Part shown: positions 8,151-16,638 of the stretch, piece by piece
Layout of the letters: each line of letters opens with the position of its first letter
How positions within the stretch are numbered: position 1 is the first letter of the stretch
Source: an uncultured bacterium
GTDB lineage: Bacteria > Desulfobacterota > DSM-4660 > Desulfatiglandales > CALKZT01
DNA length: 41,363 nt
Assembly: GCA_938002815.1 (NCBI GenBank)
Contig: CALKZT010000063.1
Coordinates: forward strand, 1 to 41,363
Direction: 5' to 3'
Position numbers and translations under genes: made by a program
The notes under the pieces: generated by a model
Databases searched by the model: none
What the model was told of the DNA's origin: nothing
Seen by the model: only the letters and a program-made list of their open reading frames with translations

Positions 8151-9218
8151 ATGGAATCCTGGAGACTCATTCAGGAGACAGAAAGGCTCAAAACCACCTG
8201 GGAGGGTCTATCTGTGGACGATACCCTCCCCTTGGCAATAGAGAGGTTCGGTTCCCCGCCCATCTTACACCTTTACAAATTCGTACCTTCTGCCATAGTG
8301 GGCAGGTACCAGGACATATTCGCAGCCCTCAAAATCGAAAGGTGCAAGGTACTGAATATAGAAATCAACAGGCGTAGCACAGGGGGTGGCACCGTTATTA
8401 TGGGCCCAGAGGTCCTGGCCTTGGGTTTTGGCATAAATGTAGACCACCCCAGGATAAATTCCGGTAGTGTGGAAGCGATATTTAGGAGCGTGAGTAGGGC
8501 CTTAATTGAGGGCCTTAGAACCTTTGGGATAGCGGCATACTTTAGACCCAAAAACGATATAGAGGTAAAGGGCAAGAAGATAGCAGGGCTCAGTGCTGCC
8601 ATGGAGGGCAAGAAGGCCCTCCTTTTCCACACAAGCCTTCTTGTCTCCTTTGACATGGGAATCCTTACAGAGATCATGAACACACCCCTAATTAAGCTTC
8701 AGGACAAGGGTTACAGCTGCTTTAGTGAAAGGCTCACCACCGTCTCAACTGAATCAGGCCGCAGGGTAGAGGTAGAAGAGGTAATGGATGCCATCCTAAA
8801 GGGCTTTGAAAAGACCTTCTCTGTGGGCCTTTACCATTCCTCCCTTTCAGAGGAGGAGAGATCCATTGCCTCCAAATTAGAGAAAGAGAGATACAAGAAC
8901 CCAGAGTGGATCTTCTCCCATAGACATCCCAGGGCCAGGATGGGTATAGGGAGGATAAAGGCCACCGGAGGGCTTCTGGAGATATATCTCTCCCTCTTGG
9001 GTGCAGTAATTGAGAACATATACATCACGGGGGATTTCTTCACAACCACAGAGGATTTGAATAAGTTAGAATCTTCCCTAAAATACGTTAGATGCGAGGA
9101 AAACAAAGTTAGAGATGCCATAATATCAGTTTGGAAGCCTAATCTTATATATGGCATAACACCAGAAGATCTCACAAAGGCAATAATAATAGCAAAAGAA
9201 AATCAGTTAAGGCTATGA
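8151..9218 (+). CDS. lplA: Lipoate-protein ligase A family protein, two-domain
   Basis: LplA activates lipoate (or octanoate) as the AMP ester and attaches it to the lipoyl lysine of carrier proteins. The N-terminal catalytic domain shows RRSTGGGTV and the lysine-containing GKKIAGLSAA loop. The C-terminal accessory domain is present too (PEWIF near residue 255, VIENIYITGDFF near 300), so this is the fused full-length form at 355 aa. It starts eight bases after the H-like gene, and its TGA overlaps the ATG of the radical SAM gene as ATGA. The context suggests it serves the neighbouring carrier. An octanoyltransferase role feeding the radical SAM enzyme is equally possible. Confidence 0.92.
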   Translation: MESWRLIQETERLKTTWEGLSVDDTLPLAIERFGSPPILHLYKFVPSAIVGRYQDIFAALKIERCKVLNIEINRRSTGGGTVIMGPEVLALGFGINVDHPRINSGSVEAIFRSVSRALIEGLRTFGIAAYFRPKNDIEVKGKKIAGLSAAMEGKKALLFHTSLLVSFDMGILTEIMNTPLIKLQDKGYSCFSERLTTVSTESGRRVEVEEVMDAILKGFEKTFSVGLYHSSLSEEERSIASKLEKERYKNPEWIFSHRHPRARMGIGRIKATGGLLEIYLSLLGAVIENIYITGDFFTTTEDLNKLESSLKYVRCEENKVRDAIISVWKPNLIYGITPEDLTKAIIIAKENQLRL

Positions 9219-10249
9219 ATAGGCAAGAACAAAAATCACCGGAATATGTTAGAATTAGCAGGGCTTCAGCATTATCCATCGGTCTTATCAGCGGTTGGAT
9301 GTATAAATCCGCTGTTAATAGATGCGTAAATCTTCTGTTGCAGTATCCAGAAGGCTGTTTTGCTAACTGTGCTTATTGTGGCCTTGCAAGGCATAGGCCA
9401 TTCAAATACGAGGACAAGAGTTTTATCCATGTAGATTGGCCTGCATATCAATTAGACTTAATAATAGACGGAATAAACAAGGCTCCCGGCTATGTAAAGA
9501 GGTCGTGTATTTCAATGATTACCCACAAGAGGGCCTTTGAAGATACCTGTGTCATATTGGAAAGGCTGAAGACATATACCAAACTGCCAGTATCTGTGCT
9601 TGTTTCTCCCACTGTCTTAATGGAGGGGAACATAGAAAGGCTTAAAGGTTTCGGTGCAGATAAGATAGGTGTGGCCATTGACCTGGCCAATCCTGTCCTG
9701 TTCGATCAATACAGGGGCAAAGGGGTGAAGGGACCCCATAGGTGGGAGAGTTACTGGAAGACCTTTGAGGATGCCCTCTTGATCTTTGGTTACAAGAACG
9801 TAGGGATCCATCTCATGGTGGGCCTTGGAGAGACAGAGAGGGAACTCGTGGAGATAATCCAGAGGGTCCATGACTCTGGGGGCACGACCCATCTCTTCTC
9901 CTTCTTTGCTGAGAAAGGCTCCCTCTTGGAAGGGGTGCCACAACCCCAGTGGCCAAAATATCTGAGGGTTCAATTGGCAAGATATCTTGTGGAGTATGAG
10001 ATATCCTCGCTTGGGAGGATGAGCTTTGGAAACAGAAAAGAGATATTGGACTTTGGAATCCCCAAGGAACAGATCTTAGGGATAGTGGAATCAGGGATCC
10101 CTTTCATGACCACGGGATGTGAGGACGAAGGCCAGGTGAGCTGCAATCGGCCCTTTGGAAATTGTCTTCCTGGCCCAAAGCAGTGGAATTATCCCTATAG
10201 GCCTGACCCAGAGGAGATAGGGCTCATAAAAGAGGCCCTTTCCCTTTGA
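9215..10249 (+). CDS. Radical SAM protein, candidate lipoyl synthase component (LipS-like)
   Basis: The 344-aa protein has the radical SAM cluster motif CFANCAYC (CxxxCxxC) near residue 50, inside LLLQYPEGCFANCAYCGLAR. Downstream comes a TIM-barrel-like body with VGIHLMVGLGETERE, typical of the BioB/LipA-like group, and a Cys-bearing tail (TTGCEDEGQVSCNRPFGNC). It does not look like canonical LipA, since the extra N-terminal CxxxxCxxxxxC motif is absent. Translational coupling to the lipoate ligase (ATGA overlap) and closeness to the H-like carrier suggest sulfur insertion into an octanoyl carrier. Established two-protein LipS1/LipS2 lipoyl synthases need two radical SAM partners, and only one is visible here. 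Function is therefore inferred; another radical SAM reaction is possible. Confidence 0.85.
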   Translation: MNRQEQKSPEYVRISRASALSIGLISGWMYKSAVNRCVNLLLQYPEGCFANCAYCGLARHRPFKYEDKSFIHVDWPAYQLDLIIDGINKAPGYVKRSCISMITHKRAFEDTCVILERLKTYTKLPVSVLVSPTVLMEGNIERLKGFGADKIGVAIDLANPVLFDQYRGKGVKGPHRWESYWKTFEDALLIFGYKNVGIHLMVGLGETERELVEIIQRVHDSGGTTHLFSFFAEKGSLLEGVPQPQWPKYLRVQLARYLVEYEISSLGRMSFGNRKEILDFGIPKEQILGIVESGIPFMTTGCEDEGQVSCNRPFGNCLPGPKQWNYPYRPDPEEIGLIKEALSL

Positions 10250-10327
10250 TCGCTGAGAGATTATTCCTTGCCCCCATAGGTTAGGGTGCTTAAGATTTTT
10301 TCGTACTAAGATACCCGGGAGCTGAAG

Positions 10328-11611
10328 ATGGAGAATAAAGCAAGGCTTATCATAGGAGAGAAGGAGATTGGTCTCCCGATAATAGAGGGGACAGAAGGAG
10401 ATAAGGCCATTGATATTAGGGCTTTGAGGAGCCAGACAGGATATATCACCTACGATCCTGGCCTTGCCAATACAGGTGTCTGCAAGAGTTCCATAACCTA
10501 TATGGACGGAGAGAAGGGGATCCTGAGATACAGGGGGATTCCCATTGAGGAGCTCGCAGAAAACAGCACCTTTGTGGAGACCTCCTATCTGCTCATAAAC
10601 GGCAGGCTTCCTACCCAGAGGGAACTGAATGCCTTCTCTGTCATGTTAAACGACCATAGTTTAGTCCATGAGGACATGAGGCATTTCTTTGAGAACTTTC
10701 CCAGAAGGGCCCATCCCATGGGCATCCTATCTTCCATGGTAAATGCCTTGAGGTTTTTTTATCCTGAGCTCCCCGATGAGGAGGATGAAATCAACATTAC
10801 CTTTGCGAGATTGCTTTCCAAGGTAAGGACCATGGCAGCCATGTCTTACAAGATATCAAGGGGCCACAAGGTGGTCTATCCAAGGCATGATCTGAGTTAT
10901 CCTGCCAATTTCCTCAACATGATGTTCGACTCCCCTGTAAAACCTTACATCATAGATCAGGACAATGTGAAGGCATTGAATGTCTTTTGGATCTTACATG
11001 CGGATCACGAGCAGAACTGTTCCACCGCCGCTGTGAGGCTGGTTGGGAGTGCAAGGGTCAACCTGTATGCAGCCATATCTGCCGGTATATGCGCCCTTTG
11101 GGGCCCCCTCCATGGCGGTGCGAACCAAAGGGTGGTGGAACAGCTCCAGGAGATATACCGGCAAAACCTAAGTCCTAAGAGCCTCGTGGAAAAGGTGAAG
11201 AGGGAAAAGAATTTCAGGCTTATGGGCTTTGGTCATAGAGTTTACAAGACCCTTGACCCCAGGGCCAAGATTATGAAGGAGATGGCCCACAAATTGGTCT
11301 CAAAGCTCCCTGAAAGGGACCCCTTACTGGATATAGCCATGGAACTGGAAGATATTGCAATAAATGATCCATATTTCCGGGAAAGGAAGCTCTATCCCAA
11401 CGTGGACTTCTACAGCGGGATAGTACTCAGGGCCCTTGGGATACCTTTGAACATGTTCACTGTCATGTTTGCAATAGGCCGGCTCCCTGGGTGGATAAGC
11501 CAGTGGAAGGAGGACAGGGACGACCCAGAAAGCAGGCTTTACAGACCAAGGCAGATATATGTGGGCGAAAACCTGAGGCACTATGTGCCCATAAGGGAAA
11601 GAGGTTCATGA
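10328..11611 (+). CDS. gltA: Citrate synthase
   Basis: Citrate synthase condenses acetyl-CoA and oxaloacetate. At 427 aa it matches the long bacterial type. The catalytic residues are visible in HADHEQNCST, GPLHGGANQ (His), MGFGHRVYKTLDPRAK (His and Arg) and NVDFYSG (Asp). A GGGAG ribosome binding site sits six bases before the ATG. A weak promoter-like pair (TTGCCC-N17-TAAGAT) lies in the 78-base gap after the radical SAM gene. The gene would supply acetyl-CoA oxidation or glutamate synthesis, consistent with an aromatic degrader that yields acetyl-CoA. Confidence 0.97.
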   Translation: MENKARLIIGEKEIGLPIIEGTEGDKAIDIRALRSQTGYITYDPGLANTGVCKSSITYMDGEKGILRYRGIPIEELAENSTFVETSYLLINGRLPTQRELNAFSVMLNDHSLVHEDMRHFFENFPRRAHPMGILSSMVNALRFFYPELPDEEDEINITFARLLSKVRTMAAMSYKISRGHKVVYPRHDLSYPANFLNMMFDSPVKPYIIDQDNVKALNVFWILHADHEQNCSTAAVRLVGSARVNLYAAISAGICALWGPLHGGANQRVVEQLQEIYRQNLSPKSLVEKVKREKNFRLMGFGHRVYKTLDPRAKIMKEMAHKLVSKLPERDPLLDIAMELEDIAINDPYFRERKLYPNVDFYSGIVLRALGIPLNMFTVMFAIGRLPGWISQWKEDRDDPESRLYRPRQIYVGENLRHYVPIRERGS

Positions 11612-11620
11612 GGTGCTGCC

Positions 11621-12031
11621 ATGTATTTTCTGAAGGTAAGGCTGGAGAAAGGTCAGGGGGGTAGAACAAAAAAGAGCACCGTAATGGGGCTATTGGAGTA
11701 CAAATCCCCTTTTTTGATGGTGGAGGATGACCTCTGGGTCCCTGAGTCGGACCTTTATGAAACAGAGGGCTCCTATGTTCTCAAGATCAATGTGGCAGGG
11801 GTAAAGAAAAACCATCTGGACCTGACCCTCTACGGGGATTCCTTGAGGATATCTGGAAAGAGGGTCCTGGATGATGAAGAGGTCTTAAAATATCATAAAT
11901 TAGAGATGAGGCAGGGACCCTTTGAGAGGAGGTTCAGGCTACCAGAGGATATAGATAGGGACTCCATCGAGGCGGTCCTCTCAGATGGTATACTTACCGT
12001 AAAGATGAAGAAGAGGGGCTCTAATAAGTAA
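11621..12031 (+). CDS. Small heat-shock protein (Hsp20/alpha-crystallin family)
   Basis: Hsp20 proteins are ATP-independent holdases that bind unfolding proteins. The alpha-crystallin domain runs from about residue 45 to the end. It contains VLKINVAGVKKNHLDLTLYGDSL and ends with the family's conserved GILTVKMKK. The first ATG (11621) has GAGGTG five bases upstream and gives 136 aa. An in-frame ATG at 11684 would give 115 aa starting MGLLEYKSP, closer to the start of many Hsp20 proteins, but its ribosome binding site is poor. Lon follows two bases after the stop, making a protein-quality-control pair. Confidence 0.92.
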   Translation: MYFLKVRLEKGQGGRTKKSTVMGLLEYKSPFLMVEDDLWVPESDLYETEGSYVLKINVAGVKKNHLDLTLYGDSLRISGKRVLDDEEVLKYHKLEMRQGPFERRFRLPEDIDRDSIEAVLSDGILTVKMKKRGSNK

Positions 12032-12033
12032 GG

Positions 12034-14406
12034 GTGAACTGGGAACCTGAAACGGAGTTAGTGGAGATGGAGATGGAAGAAGGAGTAAGGAAGATACCAG
12101 AAGAGCTCCCCTTGCTACCCCTTAGCGATTCTGTGATATTTCCCAAGATGGTTGCACCTCTAGTGATAAAGGAAAAGGGGCACATCCAGCTCGTGGACGA
12201 GGCCCTGAAGGCAGAGAAGCTTTTGGCAGTCACCTTGCTCACAGAAAAGAAGAGGCCTAAGGCAAAGGAAAAACAGATAGAAGGCCTCTCCAAGTTTGGG
12301 ACTGCTTGCGTGATCCTGAGATTGAACAAGACAGAGGAAGGTACCGTGGTAGTGGTACAGGGCCTCCAGAGGATAGAGATCCTCTCCATAGAACAGCGTG
12401 AGCCCTACCTGAAGGTAAAGGTAGGGGAGGTGCAAGAGATACAGAGGAAAGGCAGACGTATAGATGCAATGTTTTTGAGCCTTTTAAACCTCTTTGAGGA
12501 GATAATAAAGCTCTCTCCCCATCTGCCCCAAGAGCTCCTCTCCATTGCCAAAGGTATAGAGCAACCCGGCACACTGGCTGATATGGTAACCTCTGTCCTC
12601 AATTTAGATATCCTAAAGAAGCAGGAGATCCTCGAGGCCCTGGATGTCAAGGAGAGGCTCAAAAAGGCCAGTCTGTTCTTAAACGAGGAGGCTGAGCTTT
12701 TGAGGATCAGCAAGAAGATCCAGGACGAGGTGAGAAAGGGTATAGACAAGAGCCAGAAGGAATATTACCTAAGGGAACAGCTCAGGGTGATCCAGAGGGA
12801 GCTGGGCCTTGAAAAAGAGGTGGCCACTGAGGTGGAGGAATTGAGGGCAAAGCTCCTAAAGAAGAACCTTCCTGAGCATGTGATGAAGGCAGCAGAGGAA
12901 GAGCTCTCTAGACTGGGCAAGATGTCACCCTCTTCTCCTGAATATATGGTATCTCGCACGTACCTCCAATGGATCCTGGATTTGCCCTGGACCCAATCCA
13001 CAAAAGACCGCATAGACCTCAGGACGGCAGAAAGGGTCCTAAACAAACACCATTATGACCTGGAAAAGGTGAAGAAGCGTATCCTTGAGTTCTTGGCAGT
13101 TAGAAAACTGAACCCCAACCACAAAGGCCCTATACTTTGCCTCGTAGGCCCCCCTGGAACAGGGAAGACCAGCCTGGGCCGCTCCATTGCAGAGGCCCTT
13201 GGCAGGAAATTTGTGAGGGTGAGCTTAGGTGGGGTAAGGGATGAGGCAGAGATAAGGGGGCATAGGAGGACCTATATCGGCTCGCTCCCTGGAAGGATCA
13301 TACAGGGCATGAAGAAGGCAGGTTTCAATAACCCGGTCTTTATGTTAGATGAGGTGGACAAGATAGGTTTAGATTTCAGGGGAGACCCTGCCTCTGCACT
13401 GCTGGAGGTCCTGGATCCAGAGCAGAATGTAAACTTCTCCGATCACTACCTGGAGCTGGAATTCGACCTCTCCAAGGTGATCTTTATTGCCACTGCCAAC
13501 CACCTGGACCCCATCCCCCCTGCCCTAAGGGACAGGATGGAGGTGCTGGAACTGAGTGGTTACACAGAGGAGGAAAAACTGCAGATAGCCCAGAGGTTTA
13601 TCATACCAAGGCAGAGAGAAGAACATGGCCTCACGCCAGACCAAGTGAAGATCCTTCCAGGTGCCATAAAGAAGATCATCAGGAACTATACTAGGGAGGC
13701 TGGGGTACGCAATCTGGAAAGGGAGATAGCCTCCATAATGCGTTCTGTGGCCAAGGATGTGGCAGCAGAAAAGAAGGTCACCCATGAGGTGACCCAAGAG
13801 AACCTCTCGGATTACCTGGGTAAACCCAAATATACCTTTGACCAGTTGGAGCGCTCTTCCAAACCAGGTGTGGCAGTGGGGCTTGCATGGACCCCCACAG
13901 GAGGAGATATCCTGTTTGTGGAGGCCACCTTGATGCCCGGGAAAAAGGAACTGGTACTTACAGGGCAGTTGGGTGATATCATGAAGGAGTCTGCAAGGAC
14001 GGCCTTGAGTTATTTAAAGTCCAACTATTCCTCCCTGGGGCTCTCTGAAACCTTGTTTGGGGACTACGATATACATGTCCATGTGCCGGCAGGGGCAGTC
14101 CCAAAGGATGGGCCTTCTGCCGGTATAACCCTCCTCACTGCGCTGGCAAGCCTTTTCAAGGCAAAGCCCATAAGGCCGAAACTGGCCATGACCGGGGAAG
14201 TAACCTTAAGGGGGATAGTATTGCCAGTGGGTGGGATAAAGGAAAAGGTCTTGGCGGCTATTAGGAGTGGGGTAAAGGAGGTGATCATCCCATACGAGAA
14301 CAAGAAGGACTTAGAGGAGATCCCCAAAAAGATAATCTCTCAAATAAAGGTCCATTTGGTAAAGGATGTATCAGAGGTCTTAAAGATCGCCTTGGACGGC
14401 TCTTAG
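12034..14406 (+). CDS. lon: ATP-dependent protease Lon (LonA type)
   Basis: Lon degrades misfolded and regulatory proteins in the cytosol. Domain order is normal: N-terminal LON domain (LPLLPLSDSVIFPKMVAPL), helical linker, AAA+ module with Walker A GPPGTGKTS (K378) and Walker B FMLDEVDK, then the peptidase domain with the PKDGPSAG serine (S695) and the GGIKEKV lysine (K738). The 790-aa length is typical. The track start is GTG at 12034, very close to the hsp20 stop. ATG codons at 12067 and 12073 are alternatives, the first having GGAG ten bases upstream. The 3' end overlaps the convergent Cys-cluster gene by four bases. Confidence 0.97.
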   Translation: MNWEPETELVEMEMEEGVRKIPEELPLLPLSDSVIFPKMVAPLVIKEKGHIQLVDEALKAEKLLAVTLLTEKKRPKAKEKQIEGLSKFGTACVILRLNKTEEGTVVVVQGLQRIEILSIEQREPYLKVKVGEVQEIQRKGRRIDAMFLSLLNLFEEIIKLSPHLPQELLSIAKGIEQPGTLADMVTSVLNLDILKKQEILEALDVKERLKKASLFLNEEAELLRISKKIQDEVRKGIDKSQKEYYLREQLRVIQRELGLEKEVATEVEELRAKLLKKNLPEHVMKAAEEELSRLGKMSPSSPEYMVSRTYLQWILDLPWTQSTKDRIDLRTAERVLNKHHYDLEKVKKRILEFLAVRKLNPNHKGPILCLVGPPGTGKTSLGRSIAEALGRKFVRVSLGGVRDEAEIRGHRRTYIGSLPGRIIQGMKKAGFNNPVFMLDEVDKIGLDFRGDPASALLEVLDPEQNVNFSDHYLELEFDLSKVIFIATANHLDPIPPALRDRMEVLELSGYTEEEKLQIAQRFIIPRQREEHGLTPDQVKILPGAIKKIIRNYTREAGVRNLEREIASIMRSVAKDVAAEKKVTHEVTQENLSDYLGKPKYTFDQLERSSKPGVAVGLAWTPTGGDILFVEATLMPGKKELVLTGQLGDIMKESARTALSYLKSNYSSLGLSETLFGDYDIHVHVPAGAVPKDGPSAGITLLTALASLFKAKPIRPKLAMTGEVTLRGIVLPVGGIKEKVLAAIRSGVKEVIIPYENKKDLEEIPKKIISQIKVHLVKDVSEVLKIALDGS

Positions 14407-14939
14407 TCTCCAAATCTCTTAAGGTAAGATTCTAACCTGATCCCTGCCAGTATCTCCTTTCCGGCCACGGCCCTAAGCCTCTGTATCTCCCTTTTTCCTA
14501 AAAGGGAGAAGAGCTCTTCACAAAAAAAGTTTATGCAGAATTGGTCCCTGTAAATGAGGATACAACCTCCCTCTCCCAGGAAGGGGCAATACTCACCCCC
14601 CAAATTTGGCCTCATCTTCACACCCAAGAGCATATTTAGCGCAAGGCCATGGACTTCATACCAATCTCCGGCCTCGTACAAACAGCAACCTCCCTTTGGG
14701 CCATTGCCACAGCTCTTGCAGAATTCAAAGACCCCTGAAGTCTCAAAGGAGGCCAGAGTCCTTTTGTGAGAGGAGATGAACTCCTCTGCCAGGGCCAAAA
14801 ATATCTTGTCCTTTAAGATAGACTCACCCCTTTTGGCCAGGAATGCCTCTGCGCGGGAAAGCCTTTGGGACAAGGGGCCTATGCCCCCTGCCCTTAACCA
14901 ACTATGATCCTTGGTATCATCATGTGGTTGTGGGGACAT
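14403..14939 (-). CDS. YkgJ-type cysteine-cluster protein (putative metal-binding)
   Basis: The 178-aa protein has a cysteine array, CKSCG...GGCC...CPFLGEGGC...QFCINFFC, resembling the YkgJ/UPF0153 zinc- or iron-chelating domain; biochemical function is not established for the family. A charged helical region precedes it. The track ATG at 14939 lies inside gcdA and gives a 46-base overlap. A TTG codon further in (giving LSQRLSRAEAFLA), preceded by a purine-rich GGGCAGGGGG, is a plausible alternative. It is probably the last gene of the gcdH-gcdA transcript, and a link to glutaconyl-CoA decarboxylation is unproven. Confidence 0.75.
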   Translation of the reverse strand: MSPQPHDDTKDHSWLRAGGIGPLSQRLSRAEAFLAKRGESILKDKIFLALAEEFISSHKRTLASFETSGVFEFCKSCGNGPKGGCCLYEAGDWYEVHGLALNMLLGVKMRPNLGGEYCPFLGEGGCILIYRDQFCINFFCEELFSLLGKREIQRLRAVAGKEILAGIRLESYLKRFGD

Positions 14940-16627
14940 ATGGAAGTGGGATTTTGGTATGCAGCCTCTGCAAAGGCAACTATGTATCTCCTGAGGTTCG
15001 GGAAAAAGACTATCTCATCCACAAAACCCCTCTGGGCACAGTAGATGGGCCTTGAATAGTCGTAATAGAGCTTTACCAGCTCGTTCATGGATTGGATCAC
15101 TGGTTCAAGAGGCCTTCCAGCATCCTTTTCCTTTACCAACCTCCTGGCATAGGTGGCCACTGCAGCCGTCTCCCCATGCATGACATAGATCTCGGTGGTG
15201 GGTGTGCCCAGGGTAAAGGCATTGTGGTTGTTTGCAGTGGGCCCACCCATAATATAGTGGGCAGCCGCTGTCCCTTTTCTTAGGACTATGCATATCATGG
15301 GCACATCTGTCTGCTCTATGGAGTATATGAGGGACTGGCCCAAACCCAAAAGTTCTGCCTTTTCCGCATAGTCGCCCACATCTATTCCTGTGGTGTCCTG
15401 AAACCAGACTATGGGCACCCTGTCCCTGCCACAGAGGGTAACGAATTCATTCATCTTGATGAGGCCCTGTCTGTAGAGCTTTCCACCAATCCCTTGATAT
15501 GGGGCATAATCAGGATAGTTGGCTCCCAAAAAACCTTGTCTGTTTCCTATGAACCCCACAAGGAGCCCGTTTATCTTTGCAAGGCCTGTATATACCTCAG
15601 GCCCATAGTCAGGCCTAAACTCCAAATGTTCACTGTTGTCAAATATCCTGGCTAGGACCTCGTCAAAGCTATAGCTCCTCTTTTGGTTAAAGGGGACTAT
15701 ATAGTTTAGGTCCTCACCACTGAACTTGGGTTCCTTTGGGGTATCCACCCTGAAAAACTCCAGGTCATAGGAAGGACACATGGACATGTATCTCTTGACC
15801 GCATCCAAGACCTCTTTCTCGGTATCGTAGACCTCCTTAAAAAAGCCAGTTTGGTTGTAGTGGATCCTTACACTCCCAGGAGGGACCTCTTTGTAGTGCC
15901 TTGTGGCCTCTATGATCTGCTCTGCCCCTTCCAGGTCGAAATAGCCCTTTGGGCTCATTCCACTCACGATACCCCCTCCGCCCACTGCCATATTGGCATC
16001 CTTGTGGGCTATGAGGATAGTGGGACTTATGGCCTGATATCCTCCCCCGGCAGGGTTTGTCCCATAAATCCCAGCTATTATAGGGACCCCAAGTTTTTCC
16101 AGCTCTGCATGCCTAAAAAAGGTGGTGCCGTTTCCCCTTCTATTGGCATAGACCTCCTGCTGCTCTGTGAGCTTTACACCACTACAATTTACCAGCCACA
16201 CAAGGGGGATATGTAGCCTCTTGGCCAGATCCGTAACCCTCAACTGATTGTCTGCCTGACCGGCTATCCAGGCCCCTGCCAGGACCTTGTTATCAAAGCC
16301 AGCCACCACAGCCCACTTTCCATTTATCTTGGCCAGGCCGTCTATTACCCCCGTAGTCCCTTCCTCATTGAACTGGGGATTATATAACGTGTGAAGGGGG
16401 CAGAAGGTCCCCGGGTCTATGAGATACTCTATCCTCTCCCATACGGTTAACTGACCCCTCTTGTGGATCTGCTCCTCAGGGATTCCGGCGGACTTTACCT
16501 TGGCTATGGCCTCCTCCACCTGCCTTTCCACCTCTTTTATATCCTTGTAATTCCCTAAATTGGCCTCCCTCTGTTTGTCCGTAAGTGGCTTACCTATGGG
16601 TTTCATATTCTGGAAATAGGGTCGCAT
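14894..16627 (-). CDS. gcdA: Glutaconyl-CoA decarboxylase alpha subunit (carboxyltransferase)
   Basis: GcdA transfers the carboxyl group of glutaconyl-CoA to the biotin carrier subunit. The membrane beta subunit then releases CO2 while exporting sodium ions, giving crotonyl-CoA. The 577-aa length is close to that I recall for the Acidaminococcus enzyme. Two tandem crotonase-like carboxyltransferase halves are visible, with glycine-rich oxyanion segments (GTNPAGGGYQAISP, MAVGGGGIVSGM; later GNRQGFLGANYP, VLRKGTAAAHYIMGG). A GGGAGGGAG ribosome binding site precedes the ATG, and the gene follows gcdH by 11 bases. The biotin carrier and membrane subunits are not in this window. Related acyl-CoA carboxyltransferases share this fold, but pairing with gcdH supports the specific call. 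Confidence 0.92.
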   Translation of the reverse strand: MRPYFQNMKPIGKPLTDKQREANLGNYKDIKEVERQVEEAIAKVKSAGIPEEQIHKRGQLTVWERIEYLIDPGTFCPLHTLYNPQFNEEGTTGVIDGLAKINGKWAVVAGFDNKVLAGAWIAGQADNQLRVTDLAKRLHIPLVWLVNCSGVKLTEQQEVYANRRGNGTTFFRHAELEKLGVPIIAGIYGTNPAGGGYQAISPTILIAHKDANMAVGGGGIVSGMSPKGYFDLEGAEQIIEATRHYKEVPPGSVRIHYNQTGFFKEVYDTEKEVLDAVKRYMSMCPSYDLEFFRVDTPKEPKFSGEDLNYIVPFNQKRSYSFDEVLARIFDNSEHLEFRPDYGPEVYTGLAKINGLLVGFIGNRQGFLGANYPDYAPYQGIGGKLYRQGLIKMNEFVTLCGRDRVPIVWFQDTTGIDVGDYAEKAELLGLGQSLIYSIEQTDVPMICIVLRKGTAAAHYIMGGPTANNHNAFTLGTPTTEIYVMHGETAAVATYARRLVKEKDAGRPLEPVIQSMNELVKLYYDYSRPIYCAQRGFVDEIVFFPNLRRYIVAFAEAAYQNPTSICPHNHMMIPRIIVG

Positions 16628-16638
16628 TACTCCCTCCC

